Source: Sarcophilus harrisii | Lineage: Eukaryota > Chordata > Mammalia > Dasyuromorphia > Dasyuridae | Assembly: GCF_902635505.1 (NCBI RefSeq) | Contig: NC_045430.1 | Span: forward strand, 26,989,564-27,053,563 | DNA: 64,000 nucleotides | Direction: 5' to 3' | Shown: positions 23,631 to 37,000 of the stretch, piece by piece | Layout of the letters: every line of letters begins with the position of its first letter | Position numbering within the stretch: the first letter of the stretch is position 1 | Made by a program: the position numbers and the translations under genes | Notes under the pieces: generated by a model | The model's database searches: none | What the model saw: the letters and a program-made list of their open reading frames with translations, nothing else | Told to the model about the DNA's origin: nothing

Positions 23631-23928
23631 TCAGTTGGCCTTTGCCTGAAAAGCATTAGACTCATCATTAAGAAAATTAGAAAAAGGATTTCCTTGGTTG
23701 GTTTCCATAGCTTGATAGACCAAAAACAAGAAAACTGCCACAATAACAAAAAGCAAAATCTTTATCCACATGGGAATGGAGCGTCCTTTTCTTGTCTTTT
23801 CTGTCTTGTCATCAGCCAAGGGAGCATATTTGGGGACATATTTTGATGAAAATGTTCCCTCCATCCTGAAGTCACCAAGTTCTAACGGTCTGCCAGCAGC
23901 CCCTTTGATAGGTCTGCGACAACTAGCA
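23631..23928 (-). CDS. TMPO: TMPO exon 10, membrane anchor and stop
   Basis: 298 nt: completes Ser365, then [20 protein letters not shown], the conserved [13 protein letters not shown], a basic block (KTRKGR) and the hydrophobic segment [18 protein letters not shown] (about residues 419-436), followed by a 27-residue lumenal tail to the stop. The basic block before the membrane segment fits a tail-anchored-like type II protein of the inner nuclear membrane. Acceptor CCATCACAG|TGC. The lumenal tail ends [12 protein letters not shown], different from the human HVDPRKSN ending. Confidence 0.96.
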
Positions 23929-25831
23929 CTGTGATGGAGGGGAAAAAAAAAGACAATCTAAGTCATGATTTATGCAAATAACTTACATGAGTTTCCTAAG
24001 AGTAAAATAGAAGACAAGTTTTCTAATATACATATCAATGACTCAGTTCTTTTTTCTCCACTTCAATTTTTTTTCAGTTAGCAAAATGGACGTAAAGAAA
24101 ATTACAAAGGAGGAAAACAGTTGTATGTGTGAGTATATTTTCTATTATAATTTAAAAACATTTTTAAAAAACTTTTCCTATGAGAGAAAAAAATCAGACT
24201 TTATTTGTAGAGGAAAATACTGAATATTAATGAATATTGCATGAAGTTCAGTGTCTTTTAAAAACTAGTAAAATTATTAAATTTTATGACCTTTGCCGTT
24301 ATATCTGAAAAATAAATCACACCAGTAAAATTTGGAGTACTTATGTATGATATTAAAATAAGAATAATCATCAAGTCAATTGATCAAGAACAGCAATTCA
24401 ATACAAATAAAACTCAACCTTTTCTGTTTCTAGAATATTATCAAAGCTATTTTTCTTAAGAAAAAAAAAAAAAGACAATAAAAGAAAAGGAAAAAAGAAA
24501 AAAACAGACAACCTCCTCAAAACAACTGCAAGTCAGGTAAAATACTTACATACCTAAAGATCTTATTGCTTACCTTTAGAAAGTGAAGACCAGATAATAT
24601 CTAAGATTTCTTTCAACTCTAAAATTCCATAAATAAGTCTAAGTACACTTGTGAGTTATGGACTGAAAGATATTGCTCCTCTATAGAAAAAATTAAGACT
24701 GCTTTCATATTGTTATCAGCTGCACGTCTGTGAGTACAAAGAAATTCTCAAGTAGTAGGTCTAAGTACCTAATTCCTGTTGGTGTTGCTGCTTCAAAGGG
24801 AAACATTTCTTTAAGAATATCTCTTTCAATTCTTCTTTCTTCTGTTACTGTCATTTCTCCCACCTATAGCAAAAAAAAAAAAAAAATAAAAATCTTTTAT
24901 ATTAGCTTGGAAAATTAAAATGGATATACACTAAAGAGACCCAAAGTGATGAGGTTTTGTTTGCCCATGTATGCATAGTTATATCTTCTAGTTAAACTCT
25001 AGCTACAAACTTCATTTTTCAAATTAGCTTAGCAACTCTCATCTTCAAAACTCTAATTGATTTTGAAAGAAAATTGTTTCATAAATAAAAACAAAATTAC
25101 AAACTCTTCCCCAACCCCAAACATCAAGAATTCATATAACTGTATTGAGTACATCATTCAATCTGCCATGATCACCCACAAAGAAAATAAAGAAAATTTG
25201 TTTTCTCTTGTTTCATTAGGTATATATTCGAGACAGAATGAAATATAAGTTGCAAAAAGCAATTAAAAACATACACTATACTGAATTTTTCTTAAACTAT
25301 GAGGGTAAAGTAGCAATCCCAGCCTCTCCTTCTTAGGCAACATGCACATGTTTACTTATGAAGAAATAAGAAAAGATTTCCTTCATTTGCTAATGTTTTC
25401 AATTTGAATGATCAAGATCAAGCACACTTGGTTTTCCTCTAGTAGTAGTTAAAAAAAAAAGTTGATAAAACAGTGATAAGATACCATGCAGGTTAGTATA
25501 ATTATGGAAGACATTAAAGCTGGGTTAAAAAGGGATTAAACAACTTGAAAGCCATCCATAGTCTTTTAAAACAGCACTAGCTAATGAAAAGCAGTATCAC
25601 CAATTTTAAAGCACCCATCTATCACACTTTGAACTTCTATCCACAGCAAAGAGAACAAAGAGAAAGTCCACAAAGCACCAAGTTGCTCCCCATCTCCCTC
25701 TCCCATAAAACAGACACTTCAGAGGCATAAAGCAGCAAGACGCTAGTATTAGTTTTGTCATTAGACTGGAAGATTAGTTTAACACTACCCTAGTTACTAT
25801 AAAATTAATATTTCTCTGAAAATCTGTTATG

Positions 25832-25871
<40 letters not shown>

Positions 25872-28800
25872 ATATATAAAACCTCTTTGTAAAACACTAA
25901 AACTTCGCTAATTTTAATTACTGGTACAACCCAATAAATAAAGCTTTGGGCCCCTCCCACTGCAGGATACAAATACAAACATTTCCTCCCAAAAAAGAGG
26001 AATGAAAATATTTCATCTAAACTTTAATCATTTACTTCAGCTCTTGTCAATGGTTTCTTTGGTGTTCTTCTGGGTATGTCTGAGAATTCACTGATTGGCA
26101 GAATAGGAGCTGCATGCTTGAAATTTCCAGTCACCCTATTGACAACCTGCCAAGATTCAAATTATTCAGACTCAGAATTAGCCAAGTACAACAAAGATTT
26201 TAAAAATAATAATAATAAAACTGAAGTTGTAAAGTTTGTAATAATTAAATTCTAGCAACTCTTAAAAAGAAAAACAGGCAACATAGCCTTGAAATAAATA
26301 TAATTTTAAAAGCATGACACATATTGAGCTATAGCACTTCTCAAAAAATTATTTCAGCCCTTGCACAAAAGTTCAGATTAACTGTTTATAAAAACTGCTT
26401 ACTTAAGAAACATGTTTTGTTTTTTTTTTTTAAAAATAAGATCAAATTGGGCTAAACAGAATTTTCAACAACATATAAATTTGAAATCTGTCAGGATTCA
26501 CCACCTCCCCAGTTTTTAATTATCAGTCAATTTACAGAAGAAGGCCATTTGCATAACTTATGAAACATATTTACTAAGTTCTCGTTGCTTGAAGCCATTA
26601 TAGTTTCAGCTATAGGAAGACTCTCTGAAATTACTGCACCATCTACACGCAACTGTTCTGCAGTTTCCACCTGTTAGTTTGAAAACAAAACAAAAACAAT
26701 AAATGTAAAATAATCACTAAAGCCCTGCCAATCTGACAAACCATTCTAAACAATAAGCCTTTCATCACCCTTTTTCTTGGAGTTCTTCTCGACCCTCTTG
26801 TAGGCTCCCTAGTTAATCCCTGCAGGGGTCCACTTTTTGAAGATCCACTTGTCCAGAGAGTCTCAGTAAGTCCAGCTTGAGAATAGCTCTATTTCAAGCA
26901 TCAACAAGTTAGAAAGCCATATACCAACATTAAACACCAATACCTTAACTAACAGCTCTATTATCATTCAGAAAATAAAAAAAATACCAAGCCACCTGAT
27001 TCCCAAAGCAATGCTTGTTACTGGCCAGCATGAAGTCATCAAATGGCTCCATCAATATTTGTGCAGTCTAAGTTATAGAATATTCCCACATTTTTAGAAA
27101 AATCCCTCCATTAATTGTACTGATAATCTGATCTTATTAGACAGTACAAAAATAAATCAGAATAAAGTAAAAAGCCCAATTCTAACACTTGAAGTATGAT
27201 AACCAAATGTTCTCAAGGAAGGAGGGTGGGGAAATATGACAAAAATAATCATGGTACTTCAACATTGCAATTGGCTAATTCAACTCAATGGTAAAGATTT
27301 GGTGAGTTATTTTTGTTTTTAGCTTTGAAATCAAAGCTCATCTTTAACTCTTTCAACAACCTCATAAAACCAAACCAAATCACCAATTCCCTTGTCGCTC
27401 TATCACAGGAGAAAGGATCACTTCCTGGAAATATACTTTGATCTAAAGTATTTTAAAATTAAAACATAAAACTTTTATCATTAAACTTAGGGAATATTAT
27501 CAAATTACACATGATTTTTTTCTACATTCAGCTGTTAAGCAGGTACAGTACAGATGATACATATCCATTTATAATCTATAAACACCTCTTTTAAAAGGTT
27601 TCCAGCTGTCCCTAGAAACAAATCCTGGATTATTATATACTTCAACAATACTATATAATGATCAATTCTGATGGACGTGGCTCTCTTCAACAATGAGAAG
27701 AACCAAATTAGTTCCATTTGTTCAATAATGAATACAACCAGATACACCCAGTGTAAGAACACTGGGAAATCAATGGGAACTACTACATAGAATTCCCAAT
27801 CCCTCTATTTTTGTCTGCCTGCATTTTTAATTTCCTTCTCAAGTTAATTTTACATTATTTCAAAGTCCGATTCTTCTTGTGCAGCAAAATAACTGTATGG
27901 ATACACACACACACACACACACACACACACTGTATTCAAACTTTAACATATTTAATATGTAATGGTCTACCTGCCATCTGGGGGAGGGGGTGGGGGGAAG
28001 GAGAGAAAAAGTTGGAATAGAAATTTTTGCAAGGGTCAATACTGAAAAATTACCCATGCACATAATTTGTAAATAAAAAGCAATTAAAAAAGAAACAAAC
28101 AAACAAATCCTGAAGTTGCACAACATTACAGAATCAGCCCAGGCAACTTACATGTGTGGCCCAAATATGTTGTAGGTTGTTTCTTGCCACAGAGGTATGC
28201 AGAGGGCATTCATGCCATTTCCTCAATAGCACACATCAGCAATAATCCCTCAGGGAAAAATTTTAAACTATTTTTTGAAATTCAGCAGTATTTACTCAGT
28301 AATGTCATGAGGTAATATTCAGAGAAGAGCAGAAATTTTTAGTACCATCTGCTTATGTTGTGATGTGTCCAAATTAGTAATTTAGATAACTAATGTCTGT
28401 TATCCTCAACTGAGATATAGGTATAATAAATATGATGTTCTTTCATGGGGCCTGACACATTTTTCAATTATTTTATTCTTCTTGTGGCAAAATCCATAAA
28501 ATTCTAATAATCTGAATTATTAGACATTTTAAATAATGATGCGTCTACTAGTTTAAGAATCAGTTTCAAATAAAAAAAAAATGAAATCCAAAATAATTTT
28601 AGGTAAGCTCTAAATTGAGCTTCTTTTCCCCCATTCTATTACTTTATACACAAAGTAAACCTAAAACTAATCTATTTCTTATGGCATTCTATAGATGACA
28701 GCATTTTTTGGAAGGTTCTGCTATTTCATATCAGTAATGATAACAGCTCACATATAATTCATATATTATACAAAGAGCTTAACTCAGTGAATTTTCACAA

Positions 28801-31800
28801 CTCTAAGATCTATCTTATAGATGAAGGAACTAAGCAACACAAAATAAGTTGTAAATATATGGAACCAGCAAAATTTTCACTCTTAATTTTTCAGTAACTA
28901 GTTGTGTGCAAACTTTTGTTAGGTTCCTTATCTCTAATAATAACAATAGCAACAATTTTACATAGTGTTTTTTTTTTTTTTGGGGGGGGGCTGAGGCAAT
29001 TAGTGTTAAGTGACTTGCCCAGGGTCACACAGCTAGGACACATGTTAAGTGTCACGAGGTGAGATTTGAACTCAGGTCCTCCTGACTTCAAGGCTGGTGC
29101 TCCATCCACTGAACCATCTAGCTGCCCTTTTATATAGTGCTTTAATGCTTTGCAAAGTATTTTTTATCACAATAAACCTGTGAAGAAGGTAGTACAAATA
29201 AAATTACCCTCATTATCATATTATAGATAAGGAGATCCAATCATTTGCCAATCAATGATCACTTAGCTGGTAAGTGTCTGAGGTGGGAGATTCAAACCCA
29301 TCCCAGACTCCAAATCCAGAACTGTTTGAGCATCCACTAAGCCACACTGCCCCTAAAGGGGATACTATCTGTCTTCTTCCACATTCTCCAAAGGCTGCTT
29401 TTAATTATTTTTTAAAAAGCACTTTTAAGGCATTTCTTCATTCTGATGACCCATCATAGCATGGAGATGTAATCTTGCATTCCTAGAGGTAGTGTCTGTA
29501 CAGGTCAAACTGTGTATTTGAAGTGGGAAAATTAAGTTGTTAAATCTCATAACCAGATAAGCGGCAAAGTGATGAACAACCATTCAACTCTGAAAGTAGT
29601 CATAGAAATTCTCAAAGATCATGTATGGAGATATAGAAAGATAACAATAATCATCAGGAAAAAACAGATTCTTGACAGACAACATCATTATTAAATGCAA
29701 TTAAGATAAAGGAAGCTTAAAAAAAAATTGATCTGGAAAGCATAAGATGATGCCAGACTTAAGCAGTATGCTAGTGTATAGGTTTTTAAAGAGTGTGCTG
29801 TGGGGTTCTAGAATGTTTCAATAAGAAAACGGAACTCAATCTTCCTTTAACTTCCTCACTTTGGAAAGGCCAGAAAGACTAGCTCTGTGATAGATCAGTG
29901 AGATATGCTGTATGGTCTAGCAGACAAGCACCAACCCCAAGAGTTGGGAGAATTAAGTTCCAATCTTAGCTCTGTAACTAACCAACTATGTGACCCTGGG
30001 CAAGTCACATCAGCAATAGCATTAAATGCATACCTTTTCAAAGTTTACAAAGCACATTCTATATATCACATTTCATCTTAACTTCCAGTTTTTCAGTTTC
30101 TTTGTGAAATGAAGGGTTAGACAGTAGGTTCCTATGGTCCCTTCCAGCTCTGCAACTATCATTATTAGTTTGAAAACTGGTCCCTTTGTAGGATGGTATG
30201 GGGAACAAATAAGCGTCTACTTTGTGCTAGCCAGAGCTTTACGAATATTATCTCATTTGATCTTCACATCAACCCTGGGAGTAAAGTGTTATTATGATCT
30301 CTATAACCCCGTTGACAAAAAGTAGGGAAACATTGTAGCCCTGGGTTACACAGCAACTAAGTGTCAGAGACTGCATTTGAACTCAGGACTTCCTGAATCT
30401 GGGCCCAGAGCTATGTATAGGTTTTGAGGCATCCCTGATTACTTTATATAGAATCAAGAGGTGCTCATTCTGAATAAACTGAAAAGTAATTTAAAAACTC
30501 AAGTAAAAACAATTTAATCTAAAGGCCACCTTGTATGTGTGTAGATTATATTTAAAACAAATTGTTCACTAAATGCTACTTTGCATTTCCATATACAAGA
30601 TGATGTATTTTGGGACCACTCTGTCTCTACAAAGACTTCTGTTTGGCCCTTCATTTTCACTTGCTTTTCCCTGGTCGTTATTAGCACACACTTTATTGTT
30701 TTTCTGGTTCTGTTTTCTAGTTTTCATTATTTCATTACGGTTTCTCCCCCTCTCTGAGATTTCTTTATATTCTTTTATACATGTAATCTTAATTGCATTT
30801 TAGCATTCCATTCCATTAGTATATAATATTTATTATTGGATATTAAGATGCTTTTTTCCCCTTCAAATATAAATAGTACAGATATTTGAACATCTTTTTA
30901 ATAACAATCTCTGGTGATATTTCCAACAATGAGGTTACTGTGTCAAGGAGTGTAATTTTTAAAAATAACTTGTACTGTGTCCCATTACAATGTTTTTTCA
31001 AAAATTCCACTGATTGTAATTCTACCAATAATGAACAATTATGTTTAATTCCACAATTCTACCAGCACCGAGTTTCATTTTAAAAATTCATTTACACTGA
31101 TTGGTGGATTTGTAGAAGTATCTCAACATTATTTTCATTCATAATTATGTGATAACTAGTAAGATACATATTATTCAAAGTAACTACTAGGCTTCCATTT
31201 AAATTTTTTCATTATCTGCTGTGGCTTGGGAATAAATTTTAAATATTTCCTTATAGGTTTCATAAGTCAAGTTTTCACTTGTCCTATTTGCCATAGAATT
31301 ATTCCCAGTCTGTTATTTTTCTCTTAATTCTATTGCTGTTGTGTCCAAATTACTTTAAAAATTCAATTATACTGTTAAAACCAATAGTTAAATTCTCATG
31401 TCTATTAACAGACAACTTAGTATAAAACATTTGTTTTTATAAGATTATTCACTTTTCCGAAAAAGTTTACCTCATTATTGGAAAAGATATATCTATACAC
31501 ACTAGTAAAGTCTGAAAAAAATCTCCTTTAATGGTATTCTCGATTAAAAGTACTTTGATTTTTAAAAATTTTTCCTTATGAACTAGAGATTGTTAGGCAA
31601 AGAGGGTAACAGGGATCTCATGGGATTCACTAAAAGAAAAGGGAAGCATGTAATCTAAAACTGGAACAAAGATCAAAGGAAGGGAAAAAAAAAAAACCCA
31701 GAAGCCATATTGTGGAATTACAGACCATTAGGCCAAAAGGAACAGATAGATGAGTAAAGCTGAGCTGCTCTTGGGCAGATTTCAAAAAGTAAAGGACAAA

Positions 31801-34023
31801 GGACAGGTTGGTTTAAAACGATGGAAATGTATAAAGGATCCCTGGAAAAGCTGATATGAAGATCTCAAGGTTTTAGTGGAATTCAAGCTTGACACTTATT
31901 AGCAATGCCATGTGGCAGCCAAAAATAACAACAAAAACCTAATCTGATTTTAGAATGAATTAAAAAAAAAAAAAAAAAAAACTTAGAATGAAAGAGTTGA
32001 TGACTACAGAATATCCCGAGGAAGGCCAATATTTTCCTGAGACATTTCAAAACCAAGTCACCAAAAACAGGCTGAATTAGAATTAGGAATTCTGTTTAAC
32101 ACTAGGAAGGAGATATCTTGAGCAGGAAAGTAATTATATATTTATATTATATAAATTATAAAGCAAATATAATCAATCCTGGTAGATTGATACAGTACTA
32201 ATGACTCAAAGGTACAAGATGACAGATTTTCACTCAGCCTAAAGAAAAGTTTCCTAACAAAATTTCCCAAATGTCAAAAGGGAACCTTTTGGGAAAGAAA
32301 GCTCTTTAGTCCTGGATGTCCACTTTTCAAGGAGTCTGCGACAGGAATCCTATTAAGGTATGGATTAGGATAGGTGAGTGGGTGAACTAAATAAGCTTCA
32401 GTTTCCCTACAAATTTCAGGCTTATGATTTTCCTATGAACATAATGGCAGAGCCCCAAAATAAAGCATGCCAAAATACAATTCAAAGGTAAACTTAAGAG
32501 TCAGGAGATAGCGCAATTTATTGTATGGCTTAGGGGTATAATAACAGTAAAAGTAAAGAAATGTGAAGATCTCAATTCTAAAATAACCTATCAAAATGCT
32601 TTAAATAGGATAAATGTTGGAAGGGAGATGGGAAAACTGACACTAATGCATTGTTGCTAGAATTATGAACTGATCCAACCATTCTAGAGAATAATTTGAT
32701 CTATACTCAAAAGGCTATCTAGCAATACCACTGCTATGTCTGTACACCAGAGATTTTAAAAAATAAAGAAAAAAAAAAAAAAAAAAAGGAATGCATTTAT
32801 ACAAAAACATCCTTTTGTAATGGCTAAAAATTGGAAATTGAGGAAGATGCCAGAAAAAGCTGCAATATATAATGGAATATTACTGTGCTATGAGAAATGA
32901 CAAATCGGTTGATTTCAGAAAAACCTGGAAATACCTAATGAATTTAGGTCAAATTAAGTAAACAGAATCAGGAAAACTTTTTTTCCCTTTGGGTCTGTGT
33001 CTTCTTTTACAATATATATTATAATATTGTATGCAAGACTAATAAGTTTGCAAAACTGAATATGTATAACCTTTATCAAATTGCTTGCTTTATCAGACAG
33101 GGAGAAGCTTTGGAATTCAAAATTTTTAAAAAAAATGTAATATTAAAAATTGTCTTTACATATAATTGGGGGAAAAAAGCAACATTTTAAAAATAGATAA
33201 ATTGGTAGATACATAATATACAGGAAGCATAAATCCATAACCTTTGGCTTTTGCACATATATATTTTTTAAAAAACAAAACACAACAAACAAATAAATTG
33301 AAACAACAGGAAAAAGTAGTGAAATTCATACAAATTGAGATAGTTATAAGCCAGTCAACAATAAGATGATAAATGAATTAAGCACATATGCAAAATATAT
33401 GGAAAATTGTATATATCTACATCAATTTCCCACAACACCTCTGAGCATTGCGTTATATGCTGCCAATTTGTCAAGCAAAAAAACCTCAAAATGAATTTCA
33501 ATAATTTTTATTCTGTAGGTTTTAAAGCCTGACCACCCCACAGTTTCCAAATTCATAATTTCTTTCATTTTTAAGACAAGGTTCTACATAAAGTTCCACG
33601 AATTAAGGCACTTTTCTTTCACATGACACTAGTCCAGTTACCTAAGTTTCAAAACGAAATTTCTCAAACTGTTCATTTTGTTTATCACACTGAATTATAA
33701 TCCACACCCTTCCCCATCTTCCCTAAGTTCTCTGCTAGTTGATCTTCTACTCTGAGTTTCCTTGGCTGCTTTATTCAGGTCTGCTATGGAAATACAGAAA
33801 ATTTTCATTCAAGTCCTGTCTGACTCTGGCAATCTTAAAGATTAAGTTATAGAACATCAAGAACATTGTATACAGTAACAGCAGTATTGTTTTAAGAATG
33901 ACTTTGAGCAAGTATGTTATTCTGTCTATCATAAAAATACCCAAATTAACCATAAAGGATGTATGAAGATACTATGTTCATCCAGAGAAGAACTGATAGA
34001 CATTTCTATAGGGGAAGAGGGCA

Positions 34024-34054
<31 letters not shown>

Positions 34055-37000
34055 AATTTACCTACTTTTGCTGAAAGGAATAGCAAGCTGTATATAGATC
34101 TGCAGTTTCATGTACAATCATTTTTAAAAATTATACTAAAACTGGAAATGCTTGTTTTATTCCTTTAAAAAAAAAGACTGTTACAGAGAGTTTACAGGCT
34201 TCACCAAATGAGAATTTGAAACCCAGAGGTCCTCAGACTGAGATATCAAAAGTCTGGACTAAAAAAAACAAACAGCCAAACATAATAAAAGTGTTATGAA
34301 AGATCATTATTCTATTTAAGAACATCTGAGTAACGAATCACTAAAAAGCATCCAGAGTAAAGTGAGATAATAACATGAGCTTGACCACTCTCTGAAGAGA
34401 CCAGATCTCTGCAAATGACCTAAGAGCTGGTGTTTTCCCTCAAAAAGGAAACGTGATCACAGAAGACAGTGAGGGAAAAAAAAGAAAAGAAAATTTTGGA
34501 GAATTAAAACTGCTTCAATCTGTCTGATACAGACAAGTATCTGGGAAATGTGGCATTGGCTATCAAGATCACATGACTATTAGTGAACAAGTGAAGAGAC
34601 CTGGTTTCACAGTCCAGTAATCTATTAGTCAATAAGTATTTATGAAGCATCTACTATACACTTGGCAGTGTGCTGGGCTATGGGGATAAAAGGACAAAGG
34701 AAGTTCATATTCTAATGGGAAAGGCAAGTACATGTAAAAATATGCACAGTTTATGTACAAAGTAAGTGGAATTCTCTAAAGAAACCTAAGAGAGAGGACA
34801 CCCACAGTTGGGGGGAATCTGGAAAGGCTCCATGCACTCTTAGATGACCTCAGACCCAGTCCACTGGGGCAGATAGGCTTCTGCCAGATGGAGGAGGGAC
34901 TATCCTAGCCTCTCGCCAAATCAGCGTGTAGGAGGGCAAAGGATGTACAATGAGGCTGGACAAGGTTGGGGTTGGGTCAAGAATAAGTAAGAATTTATGT
35001 TTGGTCCTAATAAACTAGATAGTAAATGTGCAGGCAGGAATAGGAAAAGAGGGGGTTAAAAGCCAGAGCCCTCCAGGAAAACAAGAAAGCCTCTAGGAGG
35101 AGCCCGAAAAAAGAGGCGGCACAGAAATGAGAAAGCAACCTCTGCACTGATGGGCAAAGCCAGACCAGCTACAACTTGAGTTCGCAAGGGGTTTAGGACC
35201 TCGCCAGACTGACCAACTCAAATTTACCTTAAGCCAAACATGACTAAGTCAATGAAAAGAAAAATGTAAAGTGTGTATTAAGTTATTTTTGGCTAGATCA
35301 GAATTCTGTGCCCTTTAATTTTTTTTAATTGCTCTTGGGATGTTTTCCTCTCGTTCTACTATTAAAATTCTTTTAAAGTATTTTGAGTTTACACTGTAGC
35401 AAATGAGACACGTGCACATCTCAGCCAAAGACATGCCAGGTTCCCTGTGCCTGAGGGACATCTTAGAACCAGAGAAGACAACAAGAGACAAAGAGGGACA
35501 GAAATGAAGCCAAGTGTGCACCTAGGTCTCTTCCCTTCTAGTTAATTCTTTCAGAAGTGTAAAAATACAAAAGATCTCTAAATTTTAAATTAATGATATT
35601 CCAAAAATTCATGTTAAGTGTTAAAGCAACAACAAACTCAACTGTTAAAAAAATAAACATAGTAAATAATGCTGGACTTGGCATCAAAAAGACCCAGGCT
35701 CAAATCCTGCCTCTTGCACTTGGGCAACCTTAGGAAAGACCTTTAGTGTCTCATCCTCTGAGAGGGTTGATCAGGATGGCTTTTAGGGACCTTTCAGGCT
35801 CTCAATCTACGATCCCATAGGCCCACATTGAAACATGTTAAAACGGCAGATTGCTACAAACATTTTAACTCACAACGTAGTTGAAATGTAGTGCTACAAT
35901 ATATGTAGGGCCTTAAAGTTTGCTGAGTCCTTAATCTAGACTATTTCATTGAATCCTTGTAAGAATTCTTTGAGACCCAACCTTTTGTCTATCTGCTAGA
36001 CTCCACCTGAAAAAGCCAGATTCCTATTCCTGGCCCTTTCTGCACAACTCATTCCTACCTAACCCCCAATATGAAAAGTCTTTCCCTCCATCTTAATAGT
36101 ATTCTTCCTAATTACACATTAAGATAGTTTTCAACATTCATTTTTATAAAATTTTGAGTTCAAAATTGTTTTTCCTCTATCTCTTCCTTTTCCCATCCCC
36201 AAGATAGCAAGCAATCTGAAATAGATTATATATCTACAATCATATCAAATATATTTCCACATTAGTCATCTTGTGGAAAAAAACTCGGAACAACAGAGGA
36301 AAACCACTGAAAGAAAAAACAAAAAAGTGAAGATGGTATGTTTCGATTTGCAATCAGACTCCATAAGAGTTTTTTATCTGGAATTGGACAGCATTTTCCA
36401 TCATGACTCTTTTGGAATCGTCTTGGATAATTGTATTGCTGAGAAGAGCTGTCTACCACAGTTGATTATCACACACAATGTTCTCCCCATTTTGTTCACT
36501 TCACTCAGCATCAGTTATTGTAATCTTTCTAAGAAACCAGTCTTTTTGAAATTCCAACACTGCCATCAGTGTCTAATTTCAAAATATCCTTCTTAAAAGC
36601 ACTATAAAATATATCATTAAGTTTTAAATTTCAGTACAAAAAAAAAAAAGAATTCTTTGAGACCAAGCATTGTCTGTATTTTACCAATGAAGACGAGACG
36701 AGACTTGCTCAAGGATACAAGATTAGCAACAAAAGACAGGAACCCTGTTGCCTGGCCCATGTAACAATGTCTTATAGGGGAGCATTCATTATTCAACTCG
36801 GGACACCGGGAACACAAAATGGAAATCTAGGCTGTTTCTACTCCCACTGCAAAGGTGGTGATCAACTCTGGAGTGAGAAGTGGACACAGGCCCCAGGGCT
36901 GAAGAGGTAGGGAAGAGGGCCTGAACCTATGGGGAAAGTCTAAGGCCTCTCTAGGACCTTCTACCAATAGGTCACAGGGGAGAGGGACACATGGGGCTTC

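Noticed and set aside
27902-27931. (CA)15 as an independent regulatory repeat
   Set aside because: It replaces the TACATATATTG stretch of the L1 3' UTR, so it is a microsatellite grown within the L1.
29001-29060. Repeated short motif CCCAGGGTCACACAGCTAG as a direct-repeat array
   Set aside because: It is the conserved core of WSINE1, MAR1 and MIR SINEs scattered over the window, not an array; no CRISPR-like spacing.
36262-36596. 107-codon plus and 65-codon minus frames
   Set aside because: They lie in the antisense L1 3' UTR portion of the retroposed insert.
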